Source: Copromyces sp. CBS 386.78 (taxonomy: Eukaryota; Ascomycota; Sordariomycetes; Sordariales; Sordariaceae). Taken from it: DNA of 64,000 nucleotides. Shown in pieces: positions 1 through 10,782 of the stretch. Both the position numbers and the translations under genes were made by a program. The stretch is from NCBI GenBank assembly GCA_030685235.1, contig MU839083.1, positions 496,001-560,000 of the forward strand, read 5' to 3'. The stretch's first letter is position 1, and each line of letters starts with the position of its first letter. The notes under the pieces were generated by a model. It made no database searches and was not told the origin of the DNA. It worked only from the letters and a program-made list of their open reading frames with translations.

Positions 1-278
1 GTGCGACTCATGTCGCAAATTTATAGCAACTGCCGGACCGGTGTGGTATACCTGGGCGAAGAGGCGAATGGTAGCGATGATATCACACTGATTGAGCGCA
101 CTGTCAACTCCTACTACCGCCGGTACAAGAGGCAGTTCGATTTACAAGACTGGACCCAAAGGTTCGCCGGCTTCAAGGAAGAAAAAATAGGTGGCTGGGA
201 CATGCCTATGTCCATGACATCTGGAAGATGAAGCCCTACGAGGAGCTCGAGGACTGGGAGGTCTTGCAGGTTAAGTAA
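1..278 (+). pseudogene. HET-domain (heterokaryon incompatibility) gene fragment, cut by window edge
   Basis: The frame open from base 1 reads QIYSNCRTGVVYLGE and then runs through an acidic stretch. This resembles the part of the fungal HET domain that in family members reads like QIYSxAxxVxVWLG. At about 185 the sense shifts to the third frame, which continues GHAYVHDIW... and stops with TAA at 276-278. GxAYVHGIM-type motifs are typical of the C-terminal region of long HET proteins. The two halves are joined with most of the middle missing and in different frames, so this looks like a deleted, frameshifted relic. HET proteins trigger cell death on fusion of unlike strains. The start lies outside the window. 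An intact gene with an unseen short intron is less likely, because no good donor/acceptor pair is visible. Confidence 0.5.
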
Positions 279-378
279 CCGTCTGATCTACGCTTCGTAG
301 TCGTTGGTAGAAAAGGCCACCAGCAAAAACCTTTTCCATGCAGATCATTAACTTCTCCTCTCCCAATCCCGCCTCATC

Positions 379-1049
379 TTAAAAACTACCTCTAGGATAC
401 TTCTCGCCCTGATCCCACTACAACGCCAAAGCAACAATGTCAGCACATCACATTTCCTTCCACACCACAACACCGGAAGCAAACAGACTTACATGCTCAA
501 CAATGCACCCTCCCTCCATGCGATACCAATCAACAATTTCGCTAAAGTAATTGGTCCGATAATTCAACCACCCATACTCTCCCTTGAACGTCCTTCTCAA
601 CGGGGTAATCTGGACCGAGCCCCAATAGGGACCAAGAGCGTCGAGAGCAGCGTTGGGGCCGTTGGCGGTGGCGAAGGGGTTGTGGTTCTTTTCGTCCCCC
701 ATGCAATATGGTCAGCATACGGTACGCAAGATGAAACGGCTGGCAAAACCGCCAAAGAAGTGCCACAGAAGGGAAGGGGCAAGCGTACAATGTACGTCGC
801 ATCAATGTACTCAAACGCTTCAGTCAGGTTTTTAGTCTCCAGAAACGCGTGAGCGAACTTCTCGAAGCGTTCGGCAGACTCTTGCTCGGTGGGAGGAGGG
901 TTGAGTTGAGGTTGGCATGGCGCTGGGGTTACGACTGCTCTTGCTTCGAGGACTCTGCTGGGAATCACATTGTCGGAAGAGGCAGTAGGAGCGGCGAGGA
1001 CACCGAGAGGCGAAAGAAGGAGGAACGAGATTGTGGTGATGCCACGCAT
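379..1049 (-). CDS. secreted SnoaL/NTF2-like protein, three exons
   Basis: Model: exon 1 1049-789, intron 788-688 (101 nt), exon 2 687-493, intron 492-418 (75 nt, donor GTAAGT), exon 3 417-379. Both introns are phase 0, and the product is 164 residues. Residues 1-20 (MRGITTISFLLLSPLGVLAA) form a clear signal peptide. After a short Pro-rich linker the sequence follows the pattern of fungal SnoaL-like proteins: a helix ending in FEYIDATYI, then NHNPFA, a W-x-SVQITPLRR strand, and near the end GGCIVEH joined by the last intron to WDQGEKYP. Splicing restores the continuous IVEHWDQGEKYP motif, which strongly supports the model. The family has a cone-shaped α+β barrel used by hydrolases, cyclases and ligand-binding proteins. 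The substrate is unknown and the protein is probably extracellular. Confidence 0.85.
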
Positions 1050-2490
1050 TTTTGCTTGCGACTCAATACCTATCTATGGGCCTCTTGAGATGTCGAAGTC
1101 AGGAGAAAGGAGTGAAGCTCAACTCGACGATCTTCGACCCCATTTTATAGATGACTACATACGATTTGAATGTCCTCAGTTGATCTCGGTTACCCCTTTT
1201 CACCCAACCCACGGACGCCATAGTTATTGCTGATATAGCATGGCCACGAGCACTGGCGAATCATGTTGGGGAGGAAAACAGCCGAATGGGCGGGACAAGT
1301 CTTTTAGATGGAAACATGGCGTTCTCGTTTAGGATGTCTTGGAGGGAACGTTGTGTATCTGATGAAACGGAGAAACGGTTCGGTTAATCTGGCGAGAATC
1401 TGGGGGTGGCGTTGAACCCTTTCGCAATGGACACGATGCTGGATTCGGGAGTCGGAGTCCCTTCCTGCTTGGGGACGCAATTCATTACAAACATTGTTTG
1501 ATCTAGGATCGATGCCTTCCGCAGCCACAGCAATCTGCAATCGTTTCATATGCTATTTCACTCTTTCTCTCAACTTGATCAACAACTCTTCGAGTGTCCA
1601 CACAGTTTTGGGCCATCCCGACATGCAGAGATCGAAGGAATGGTTTGACAAGAAGTGAGACAAGATGCAAGGAGACTGATTGATTTCTCAATCGAGAAAC
1701 ATCTGCTTTCCAGATTGGATCACTGTCAGTCGCAAGAGCTCTGCCTCGGAAGCTGAACCGCCGGTCTCGGCAGTGGTGACGATGCCATTTGTAGTAACCA
1801 GGGCATAGTAGGACAAAGATGTTGTGAGCTGGACGGACTCACCACTGGGCTTTACACGTGCGTCCGCTGGGAGGTTTCGGTTGGTGCCGTTTCTACCTAG
1901 AGCGGGTGGGTGAGACAAGGACATCCGGTTATCTCTCTTTGTGTCCTCACATGGTGGGGTAGCCCTCCCTCGCTCTTCCTCTAGCCTCCAAAATACTACG
2001 CAGTAGCGCGGGATGGATTGGCGAAGATTGGGGGCGTCGAGGGTGGTGATGGGGGGCACAACTACCTCTAAGCAGCCGCTCCTGCTGCATTGGTTGGATC
2101 GAGGCCGGACGCTGACTGCATTTGCTCATGACGGGAATGCAATTCGCAAGATGCTTGGTACCGGTGCAGGAAGGTGCAGATGGTGTGGTGTGCGTATCGA
2201 TGAGGCGTGCAGGATACGGTACCACCCTCCGCCACCGTGCCATCCACTGTTCCCCTCAATCTGGCATTTCCCCGAGTTCAGAATCCGGCACGGGATATGT
2301 AAATCCATCACCCGCCTTCCACTTGCTCGGCAGGGTCTCTTGCTGTCAAATACTCATGTCTGATGACAACTTTGATAGCGTATTTTGATACACAGCAGAT
2401 AACCCGTGTCTCGAAACAGCGGCCAAGAAGATTTCCACTTGCATGGAACACGGAGGAAAGAGCGCGGCTACAGCGACCAGGGCCCCATCA
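1050..2490. other. about 1.4 kb with no convincing gene
   Basis: Base composition is normal. The best open stretch is on the minus strand, 2059-1688, ending with a plausible-looking tail (ETGGSASEAELLRLTVIQSG). It begins at GTG, and no convincing splice into an upstream ATG exon was found. It may be the 3' end of a decayed gene. Nothing else is supported. Confidence 0.35.
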
Positions 2491-2494
2491 CTCG

Positions 2495-2929
2495 AGCCCG
2501 CTAGGGCGACTGTATAATCCGATAAGGCGACTGTGTGGAGCACCCTCTAGATGTCGTGGAAATATTGCCGCCCGCCAAACCCCCACTAAAATAATATAGT
2601 ACCAATATTTGTACTGGGTTTTATATAAGGATAGAGGATGAAGGCATTTAAAGATATATATTATCGCTAAATTAATCGCTGTATATATAGTACCTATACG
2701 GGTTTGGTTGAGTTGAGGGTATTCTTATCGTTATCGTCGTTGTCGCGGCCCGGTTAAGGCTATAGCTCGCTTTCATATGCGTTATTAGTACAAATAATAT
2801 AACGATATCGCTGCCCGCCAAATCCCGACTAAAGTAACATGCGACGAATATATGTTTAATTGGGTAGATATCTGGGTAGGCCCATATAGTCGCCTTATCG
2901 GATTATACAGTCGCCCTAGCGGGCCCGCC
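2495..2929. mobile_element. MITE-like element with inverted terminal repeats
   Basis: The segment near 2497-2541 contains CTAGGGCGACTGTATAATCC followed by GATAAGGCGACT. The same sequence, inverted, occurs at about 2878-2925, giving arms of about 45 bp. Just inside each arm lies a second similar segment in direct orientation (CCCGCCAAACCCCCACTAAA near 2572 and CCCGCCAAATCCCGACTAAA near 2814). The roughly 430-bp unit is AT-rich inside and has no ORF, as expected of a non-autonomous DNA transposon. Target duplications could not be set with confidence, so the ends are approximate. Confidence 0.6.
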
Positions 2930-2999
2930 ATCACTAACACTACGGGGCCGCTAGCGGGGGTCGCAGCTGGGTACGTACCCCATAGTTGCCCCAAAAGAA

Positions 3000-3611
3000 G
3001 GAAAGCGGCACAGCCAAGACTCCAACCACACGCCGTCGACAGACATCCCCTTTATCGCTTATCTTTCCATTTCGCTAGCCCTGCTTCCCGTCTTCCCTCA
3101 AAACCCAAAAGATCTCCCACCTTTGCATCCTGAGAGCAATCTATCATCTTCGCGAATCTGGCAAACATTTTCCCCTTTCTTCTTTGCCGTGACAAGGTCC
3201 TGGCAGATAAAAGGAGGCCCACCACCCTATTCTCCCGTCTACGAGTCCACCGACCTTCGAGAACCCCGATACCCTTCGTTTTCCTCGACTACCTGACCGA
3301 CTTACCGATAACCACTGTACCACCCACTCCGTTGTACCACCCGCGCCCGCACCACAGACCGAACGTCAAGTCCTAGTCGTGTGTGACTGACTGAACCTGT
3401 GCAACCGACCGCGCCTTCCGCGCTTACCCCGAGATTTGCGAACGTGCGCTCTACATCAGAATCGGTTCATACTCGGGGTGCCCCTCACCTGCCACCTTAG
3501 CTCCGCCTGGTCGAGCAAACTACAAATATCCTCGAGCTTCCTTTAGCGCCGCTTCTCCAAACAGTTTCCTCAGAAACATCCAACATCGACGACAAGGTCA
3601 ATCACACCGCG
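3000..3611 (+). promoter_or_regulatory. probable promoter and pyrimidine-rich 5' leader of the CRO1-like gene
   Basis: The stretch between the MITE-like element and the start codon at 3612 is C/T-rich, with no ORF of interest. It reads like the long CT-rich leaders of Sordariomycete genes. No TATA box is obvious, and transcript start cannot be read from sequence. Confidence 0.35.
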
Positions 3612-5832
3612 ATGGCCTCCGTTTCCACCATGGGGCCTCATGGCCAGACAAATCCGATTCATAATGACCTGGGGAGGGAAGACCAGACACTGCTCCTGTT
3701 TGCCCACCTGATGGAGGGCGGCAAGGAAGACGAGGAGACGGTCGAAAGTCTGGGCAAGCTGACCAAGCTGCTCAACGACGATGTCGAGGCCACCAAGAAG
3801 GGAGAGAAATCCATTACCACCGTCATAGATAGCGACTGCGTCGATACCATATTGTGTTATCTGGATATGAGACAGTCCGATATTGTTCGCGGTCATGCTG
3901 CGCTTTGCACCTCTGCTTATCTCAAGGCCGCCAGCGACGACGGCAGCAAGAAGCTCTCCGCCTTTTTCCTCGACCGGGTCCAACGAGGCACCTACGACGA
4001 CTATATTGTGGCGTTTTGCGTGGCAGCTACCATCTTCCCCATTGTCCCCGATCTCACGTCCGAGCTGTTCCTCAGCGAAGGTTTCCTCCCCAGTCTAGGC
4101 CCGCTTATGAGGCGCAAGTGGAAGAGCCGCAAGGTCGAGACCGCCTGTCTCGAAATGCTCAACGCTGCTTGCATGCACTCTCACTGCCGTGAAGCTGTCC
4201 AGAAGTACTGCACCGACTGGCTAGAGGAGATTGTGGACCAGGATACCGAGCAGGTCATCGAGTCCATGTACGCCACCGATCCCGACATGACCGTCCAGGA
4301 GGGCTCCGTTTCCATGAGGAGGCACTCCATCCATGTCCAGAACCTGGCCGCCGTGGTCTTGACCAAGCTCAGGGTGAGCCTCCAGCTGCCTCCTTCACCC
4401 ACCTCCGAGGTTGGGGCTCCCTCTCTCTGATGTCCCTGCGGCTGACATCAGCTTCAAGGCAGTGCAACCCGACCAGGCACCCCCAAACTTGTCCGACCCA
4501 TCCCAGCCCCGGATACAGCCGGCGACAACCAGCGTAGAAGATCTTTCCAAAAAGTTTACCCAGATGCTCATCAAGGACCCCGAACATTCCAGCCAAGCCT
4601 CGGTCGAAGGACTCGCCTATGCATCGATCCGCTCCAAGGTTAAGGAGGAACTAGCCGGTGATCCCGAATTCCTCAAATCACTTGTAAAAACACTCGAGTC
4701 GGCGCCTCCCAGGTCCCCGCTCATGTACGGCGCTCTCAGCATTTTTGTTAACCTTACACAATACCGTCCAGCCCTTACAGAAGAACAGAAGCGCATAAGC
4801 CAACTCAAGGCCTATGCGGATGCGGCGGGCAAGCTTCAACCCGACCCCCTGAACGACAACGAACATGTTAGCGCACGCTGTAAACGTGTCTTCGAAGCCG
4901 GCGTCACCCCCGTTCTCGTGACGATCAGCAAAACTAGCTCCGTAGCATCCCTTACCCTCATCATCTCGGTTCTCAACTCCCTCTCCATGACACCCTCTAT
5001 GCGGGGACCGCTCGCTCAACAAGGCGCCGTCCGTCTGCTGATCGGTGCCTGGACCAACCTGCCCGAAAACGACCCAAAGAACATGACAGTCCGACGAACC
5101 GCTGCCCAGGCTCTTGCCCGTGTCCTCATCTCCACGAACCCCATGCTCGTCTTCGGTGGCTCCCGCGCTACTCCCATGAGCACCGCCATCCGACCCCTCG
5201 TCCACATCCTTCTCCCCGACCAGACCGCTGACACCCGTGACCTGCTCCCAACTTTCGAGTCCCTCATGGCGCTCACCAACCTTGCTGCCGTTGACGACGA
5301 CACCCGCCGCACCATTGTCCGTGTCGCCTGGAAGGACATCGAGGAACTTCTGCTTTACAACAACCCTCGTATCACCACTGCAGCTGTCGAGCTCGTTTGC
5401 AACATCGTCCAGTCCCCCGAAGAAGCCGAATCACTCTTTGCCGACACCAGCAAGCCGCAGGCGCAGACCAGGTTGAAGATTCTTGTGGCTTTAGCAGACG
5501 CCGAAGACGCCGCTACACGTAGTGCCGCCGGTGGTGCCTTGGCTGCCTTGACGGGGTATGAGAGCGTGGTGAAGGCTATCGCGGAGCGCGAGAGGGGACC
5601 GGAGATCATCCTTGGACTGTGTGAGGACGACAATGAAGACCTGAGGCATCGCGGTGTGTTTGTTCTGTTGAACATGGTTGCATGCGAGGGTCAGACGGGC
5701 AAGCTGGCCAGAGAGAAGTTCATGAGCAAGGGTGGAGTGGAGATCATGAGGGGGGTGGTTACCAGGACGAAGAGGAGGGAGATTGTGGAGCTGGCTGTGC
5801 AGTGTCTGAAGTTGTTGCTGGGAAAGGAGTGA
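3612..5832 (+). CDS. cro1: CRO1/She4/UNC-45 family myosin co-chaperone
   Basis: Exon 1 is 3612-4373. The intron is 4374-4458 (85 nt; donor GTGAGC, branch GCTGAC, acceptor CAAG) and exon 2 is 4459-5832. Both ends are phase 0, giving 711 residues. The protein is almost wholly helical with armadillo-like repeats. The first 250 residues match the UNC-45/Cro1/She4 central domain pattern (LDMRQSDIVRGHAALCTSAYL, LLSEGFLPSLGPLM-like). The C-terminal part holds the UCS region that binds myosin heads (PTFESLMALTNLAA, DIEELLLYNNPRITTAAVEL, RHRGVFVLLNMVA). The family chaperones myosin motor domains and is needed for actin organisation. In Podospora anserina, cro1 mutants fail to switch from coenocytic to cellular state in sexual development. 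A Pro-rich linker follows the intron. Length fits fungal homologues, and no lesion is seen. Confidence 0.9.
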
Positions 5833-6391
5833 TTTCCATGCATCGGGAGGTACATCAGATGCCTTGTTGATTTGTTTTGTTCTTTTATTTATACTGTTCG
5901 AGTTTGTTGTTGTACAAAAACAGTGGTATGGTTGTTTACTACGGGGTTAGGGCATGGGCGGACAAGGAGGGAACAGGCAACAGTCATCGTCAACATTGTT
6001 AACATTGTTAACATCTCATCATTTATATCACATTTTTGGAGTTGGAGTTTCATTTGGTAAGGATGGCGAACGAGACAACAGGCGGCAGATTGGAGAGTAG
6101 CAGACATGGCACTATTGTTGTTATTAGCTACACACCTATGTAAGTACCTAACATGAATATGATGATCATACTGCATTTAAACAAAACCACGGTCGTGCAT
6201 TCCCAAATAAGCTGTATGCCGTGGTGGCGTATTCCTGCCATTGGCGTACCCATCGTTTCCCAGCCCTTGTTCGTCCTCGTTTCAAATCTGTGAACGCCAT
6301 GGACATGAGGACGATGGTATGTATGTCTTGGAAGGTCTTTACTAGTACCAAAAGAAAGGGAGGAAAGGACAAAAAGAAGTAAAACAAAAGA
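5833..6391. other. intergenic, 3' UTR of the CRO1-like gene
   Basis: The sequence is AT-richer and holds a short direct repeat of AACATTGTT units near 5992-6010. No coding region is recognised. The run just beside the 5S gene carries its pol III stop: read on the minus strand, TTTTGTTTT occurs within 20 nt of the 5S 3' end. Confidence 0.4.
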
Positions 6392-6510
6392 ACATACAAC
6401 ACCAGGGATTCGCTGGTCGTCACCGACCCAACTACTAGTCTGGCCCTCACTGGCTTATCTATGGGAGAGCGGACGGGATCCCGAGTTTTCCAGTGGGTAT
6501 GGTCGTATGT
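6392..6510 (-). rRNA. 5S ribosomal RNA, dispersed copy 1
   Basis: Read on the minus strand, this 119-nt gene starts ACATACGACCATACCCACTG and ends GGTGTTGTATGT. It has the internal control region typical of 5S (GTAGTTGGGTCGGTGACGAC). The two ends pair to form helix I. An ATAAGATATAG element lies about 30 nt upstream, as in Neurospora 5S genes, which use an upstream TATA-like box. The gene is base-for-base the same as the plus-strand copy at 16369-16487. Single scattered 5S genes in both orientations are characteristic of Neurospora and relatives. Confidence 0.95.
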
Positions 6511-6919
6511 GATTTCTTTGTCGCATTCTATATCTTATCAGTGCATCTTGGTTGCCTCCTTTCTTTTCTTTAGGTTACTGAGACGTCCATCGAAAAATAA
6601 ACCGAACACCTCATATGGTCAATTGCATCACATATCCGCAAGCGTCAAGAACAACATCGCCTCACAAGCCAGCAGCAGCAGCAGCAGCAGCATCAAGCCG
6701 ACCACGCCCTGGTATTCCGTCTTGAACGCATTCACGTATCCTTTTTACGCATTTTGATCGAAACTCAAACCCTTTTCTGGACCAAAGAATGCATAAGAGA
6801 CTCCGAGCGACGTGCTCCAAACTTATGAAAAAAACATAATCGCAGTTTTGTCACGGTACGCTTTTCCTGGCCCAAGCGAGCCCGGCCGTATTGGACTTTC
6901 CATGTTCGAGGGGTTTCTT

Positions 6920-6954
<35 letters not shown>

Positions 6955-7370
6955 CCACGTCCAGTCTGGTTGCGAGCAACAGCCCGTGTCTGATGCTGGA
7001 CTGGAGGGCATCGCCACTGTCGATTGTCATTTTGATTCTGCTCCCACACGTCGCATGTTGTCTTTCCGCGCCCGCATGCTTTATCCACTGTCCCTTCCAT
7101 TCTAACCCCAAGCACTCGTCTGCGGTCCCTGCCGCCTCCTCCTATACAGTTGTCGAGACCGACCGATGCATGATCTCCTGCACCTCCTTTCCAATCGCGG
7201 AGATACAGGCAGGAAACCCTCGAAAAAGGCCGGTGTGCAGAAAGCGGCCCCCGTTGCAAGAAAGAGAACATCGTCAGTTCAAGAAGGGAGTCTTCAATTG
7301 CGTGGAAGGAGGCACATTGCCAGCGAGAGGACATCTAGATAGCTAATTTAGAACTTAGAAGGGCTCTACG
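6511..7370. other. intergenic with a long T tract (6922-6954)
   Basis: The sequence holds a pure run of about 33 T and a short (CAG) run near 6675. Apparent ORFs across the T tract encode only poly-Phe or poly-Lys and are not credible. No gene is supported. Confidence 0.5.
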
Positions 7371-7376
7371 AAAAGG

Positions 7377-7384
7377 TATATAAA
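7377..7384 (+). promoter_or_regulatory. TATA box of the small gene at 7701
   Basis: TATATAAA is followed by about 300 nt of strongly CT-rich leader (CTTCAA, CTTTCA repeats). This is a typical architecture for highly expressed small genes in Sordariomycetes. Confidence 0.5.
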
Positions 7385-7700
7385 GAAGATAGGCCTCCCC
7401 ATCTTTCTAGTTAGGTTTCTTTTTTCTTCTCTCTCTTTCCAGAATCAAACACTTCTTCAAATCTTTAACATCCTTCAACCTCTTCACTTACAACATATTC
7501 TTCATTCTTCATCCTTCAATTCTTTTATCTCTTAAGTTCTTTCATCTTTCAAGTTCCCTCACTTCTCGAATCCTTAAGCCCAAGACCAATTTCGCCCCGA
7601 TCTATTGAACCCTCCGACTCCTCAAGTAATAACTGTCATTTGCTCTTGCAGACAACACAACATTTTGCTACACAACTGCTCTCAGTAACACATACTCATA

Positions 7701-7987
7701 ATGAACACTTATACGTCTCCCCCCAATTATAATAAGTATTTCACCGAGGCGTAAGTCTCTTTTTCCCCCGTCGATGTCCTTCGAGTATTCTACCCAAAGA
7801 ACTAATTTGAACTCCTCTCTCTAGTACGCCTCCCTGCGGTACAATGCGGACATACATATATAGCTACGCACTGAAAGAAGGGACAGCCCACTTGCGCTGC
7901 ATGTGGATATACGAAGTGAACCATCACCCGGTACCACACCGCCACCTGCTGCCCAGCTACCACAGTGCGAGGGGGTCACTGAGTTGA
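7701..7987 (+). CDS. small protein of unknown function, two exons
   Basis: ATG at 7701 follows the long CT-rich leader. Exon 1 is 7701-7750. The intron is 7751-7824 (donor GTAAGT, branch CTAAT, acceptor CTCTCTAG) and exon 2 runs to TGA at 7985-7987, giving 70 residues that begin MNTYTSPPNYNKYFTEA. The intron signals and promoter are good, but the exon 2 product (His/Tyr-rich) resembles nothing known to me. A different frame, open from 7890 to 8145 (PSPGTTPPPAAQLPQCEGVT), looks more protein-like, so exon 2 may be read in that frame through a splice I did not find. Start and intron 1 are the firmer part of the model. Confidence 0.4.
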
Positions 7988-8469
7988 GGATAACATTTGA
8001 TCGAAGTGCCTGCATTTCTCTTCGATCTGAAGCGGATCAAAGCTCAGCGGAACTCAAGAATGGACGACGACAAACTCATCTATCCGCCATTTCATCTGAC
8101 CCTACTATCCAACAGGATTCCCAGTCAAGAAAGGAGATAGCATAATCTCTTCACCTCGTCCGAGGATAGATGTTGCGCATACAGCCAATCTCAACCCCGG
8201 CCATCATGACACAAAGCAAGGCGTGGTGGCTACAGCGTCGTTTCACACAATTCCCAGCCGCTTTCTGCCAGAAAACACTTTTTAACACTTCACTCAACGA
8301 ACAAAGACCTTCCACAATGTGCTCACCGACTACTTCGTCAGTGCTTGCGCTTCTGGACCACATAGTGCATCAATTAGAGCGACTGCGATTGCTGGTCCAT
8401 TTGCATTTGCCCCCGCAGCAATGTCACATCTGCCTCTGGTCTTAACCATGGCCATGATGACCTCGACGA

Positions 8470-8832
8470 TTGACTTGCCAGTTATTTCCGTGGTTTCATG
8501 ACTACGAGACAGAGTACCAGAAGTGGTCGGGTTCCGATGAGCTACGCCCTCAGTTGCCTGTTCCTGGACTTTTTGAAAATTACGATCTCGAGGTCTTTGA
8601 CGACAACAAGGACGATATCGTCGCCATTGCAGTGGAAATTGTAGCAAGCGAACACTTGGCACCACCTCAACCTACATCACCAACCGGCCTACCTACATCC
8701 TTAGGTCAGGTACCTACTACTTCAACATCTCTACGACCCCGGGCCAACAAAAGAAGAGTAGTGACATTTCATAACTCCGGTCCCACTGTATCGAAACTCG
8801 AACATCACCAGCCAATGACATCCATACCGTAG
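8470..8832 (+). CDS. possible exon of an unrecognised gene
   Basis: The open frame has no ATG at its head but follows a possible acceptor (GACTTGCCAG). It encodes an acidic segment (FENYDLEVFDDNKDDIVAIA) and then a Pro/Thr-rich tail ending at TAG. It could be the last exon of the gene that starts at 7701. The opposite strand is also open over part of this stretch (8665-8330), so strand is not certain. Confidence 0.25.
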   Translation: MTCQLFPWFHDYETEYQKWSGSDELRPQLPVPGLFENYDLEVFDDNKDDIVAIAVEIVASEHLAPPQPTSPTGLPTSLGQVPTTSTSLRPRANKRRVVTFHNSGPTVSKLEHHQPMTSIP

Positions 8833-8848
8833 CGGTACTATAAAGAAG

Positions 8849-9436
8849 CTTACAAGGCTTGAGGGGGGCCCTCAAGGCTTGGTTCAAATATTAGGCAAGA
8901 TAACTGGACAAGCCTTGTTGCCAGAACCATCCTTGTGGTCTGAGGAAGGCCTCTGATTGGTCGGATTTAGGTAGGTAGAAAAAAAAAGCTCAAGACCCCT
9001 ATAAGGACCTTCTGAAGGCCATTACAGGGGTCTTTAATCAGTGGTTGTTATAGTAGTCTTTCTAGGTAGGACTTTAACTTCAAAGTCCGGATAAAGGTAT
9101 TTTATTTCCGCGCGCGAAACTTTTCGCGCGATGGAAAAAAAGCTGCCACCAATTGGAATCGAACTGACGATCTTTGGAAAGAGAGCGACGACAAGAACCA
9201 TTGAGCCACTGGCCCAATTGATTGAAGGGGGGCTTCGTTTTTCCCTTTGATATAGGGTAGGAACGTTTCTGATTGTTAAGGTACCTTACTTTGGGATTTG
9301 GAAATCTTTAGCGACCGTCTTTAGCGCACCAAAATCTGACCAATCAGAGGCCGCCCTCAACCAACAGTGATGGGTGGTGAGACAAGGCTTGTCAAACTAC
9401 AAGCATTGACACCCCCTTCAAGGCTTGTTGCCCTGG
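8849..9436. mobile_element. MITE-like element with nested inverted repeats
   Basis: The left end has two forms of CAAGGCTTG with G/C tracts (8852-8882), and the right end has CCCCCTTCAAGGCTTG (about 9414-9429). Inside, GGCCTCTGATTGGTCGGATT (8949-8968) recurs inverted as AATCTGACCAATCAGAGGCC (9332-9352). A perfect hairpin CGCGCGAAA/TTTCGCGCG lies at about 9111-9131. There is no ORF. The nested palindromes and lack of coding suggest a non-autonomous element of about 590 bp. Ends and target duplication are not determined. Confidence 0.55.
9145..9213 (-). other. tRNA-like sequence inside the repeat element
   Basis: On the minus strand there is an A-box-like TGGCTCAATGG and, 40 nt later, a B-box-like AGTTCGATTCC. 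The ends GCCA/TGGC can pair. The T-arm and much of the acceptor stem do not pair, so this is a tRNA-derived or decayed tRNA sequence rather than a working tRNA gene. It could act as a pol III promoter. Confidence 0.35.
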
Positions 9437-10234
9437 GGATTTTCCCGCTATGGTAGATATCATCCATACTTGACACCAAACACCTCGGGCACGAAGACAC
9501 TTTTGAGACTCAAGCGACCTCACACTCGAACCACGTCCATCTCCTCACTCTTACTTGCCCCGGACAAAGTCATGATCATCCATTACACACACATATCCCT
9601 TTTCAGTTTTTTCATTGGAAGACATTCTACGTTGGGAGGTCACACCAAGACCGTATACAAGCCATCTACCTCCCACTTTTGGATACAGCTGCTCCAGCTT
9701 CAGCTTTTTCAACCCATTCTCTAGGCATTTTCTGTATGGCCTGATCCCCAAGTAATTCTGGCCGAGGTGTTCCCAAAATCTTAGAAATTATATTACAGTT
9801 CTGTGACGGCCTTTCCTAGCTGACGCGAGACGTACTAGACTGTCTAGAGGTATGTTCGGTATATTTTTACGACTACTTCGCCAGGCGCCTCACCCACAGG
9901 ATATAAGGTCCTTTACCGAGCCGCACTACCACAACAGACGGCCCAGTGGTTTCTGTTGAAAAAAATACTGCCGGGTGCGCGGTACTCGAGGTACAGTTTT
10001 TGTAGGTCGCAGCTGGGGCGTTGTGCGTTCGTTCCACAAGCTTACTTGGGCGACTGAGCTTTTTTATTTTTTTATTGTCTTTAAAACAATTGGGAGACTA
10101 ATGTAATCATTGAAGTTAGGCTCGTGCTTTTTTCTTTCATCTTTTGGTCTTCCCAAAGTAGGTTTTATTTTGCGCGGGGGGTGGTGGGAAGTGGAAGATG
10201 CCTCCGTCGCGAACGAGCATCGCCAGCCAGATAC
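9437..10234. other. intergenic, nothing recognised
   Basis: There are no coherent ORFs on either strand. The part next to 10234 leads into a tandem array. Confidence 0.4.
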
Positions 10235-10490
10235 CGACACTTGTCGGACACTCGTCGGACACTCGTCGGATACTCGCCGGACACACACCAAATATTTACA
10301 GTATACTTACCGAATACTTAGAAAACGGGTTATAGACAGTTTGCAAAGACTTTTGCGAAGAATTAATGAAGAGTTGGCAAAGACTTTGCGAAGACTTCAC
10401 GAACACTTGCCGAACATCTACTAGAAACTTACCAGACAATTCCATGCCAAATACTTTCCAAACACAGCACACATACTGCCCAAAACATCT
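10235..10490 (+). repeat. decayed 11-nt minisatellite
   Basis: The left end is regular: ACTTGTCGGAC, ACTCGTCGGAC, ACTCGTCGGAT, ACTCGCCGGAC. The same 11-nt period can be followed rightwards through increasingly diverged units (ACTTACCGAAT, ACTTAGAAAAC, ACTTTGCGAAG, ACTTCACGAAC, ACTTGCCGAAC, ACTTACCAGAC). About 20 units are visible over 250 bp, with a gradient from conserved to diverged. Confidence 0.75.
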
Positions 10491-10782
10491 CGAGGCATCA
10501 CAGGTCTGTCATTACCTCAAATTTCCATCGGCTAAGAAGCCAGCGGACTGCCAGATCAATAAGGTACGGGCTATTTAGCAGGTTAAGGTATTGGACTATG
10601 ATCCTCACCAATCGCACAAGTTTTCGCTAATTCAAATTCTCATTGACTACGGAATCAAGCATTGCGGCAATCTTGGTTTTAAAATACAAACAACGCCTCC
10701 CCTTACTCGTACACTAGCCATAGAGGTGGACTGGCCGTTGCACCGCCCGTTGTACACTCCCGGCATACACTTACTAACTGGA

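Noticed and set aside
6461..6757. 98-codon plus-strand ORF beginning at 6461
   Set aside because: Its first third is the antisense of the 5S rRNA gene and the rest has no protein character.
6765..7346. Long ORFs on both strands across the T tract
   Set aside because: They consist of poly-Lys or poly-Phe from a homopolymer run flanked by unrelated frames, with no domain, leader or intron evidence.
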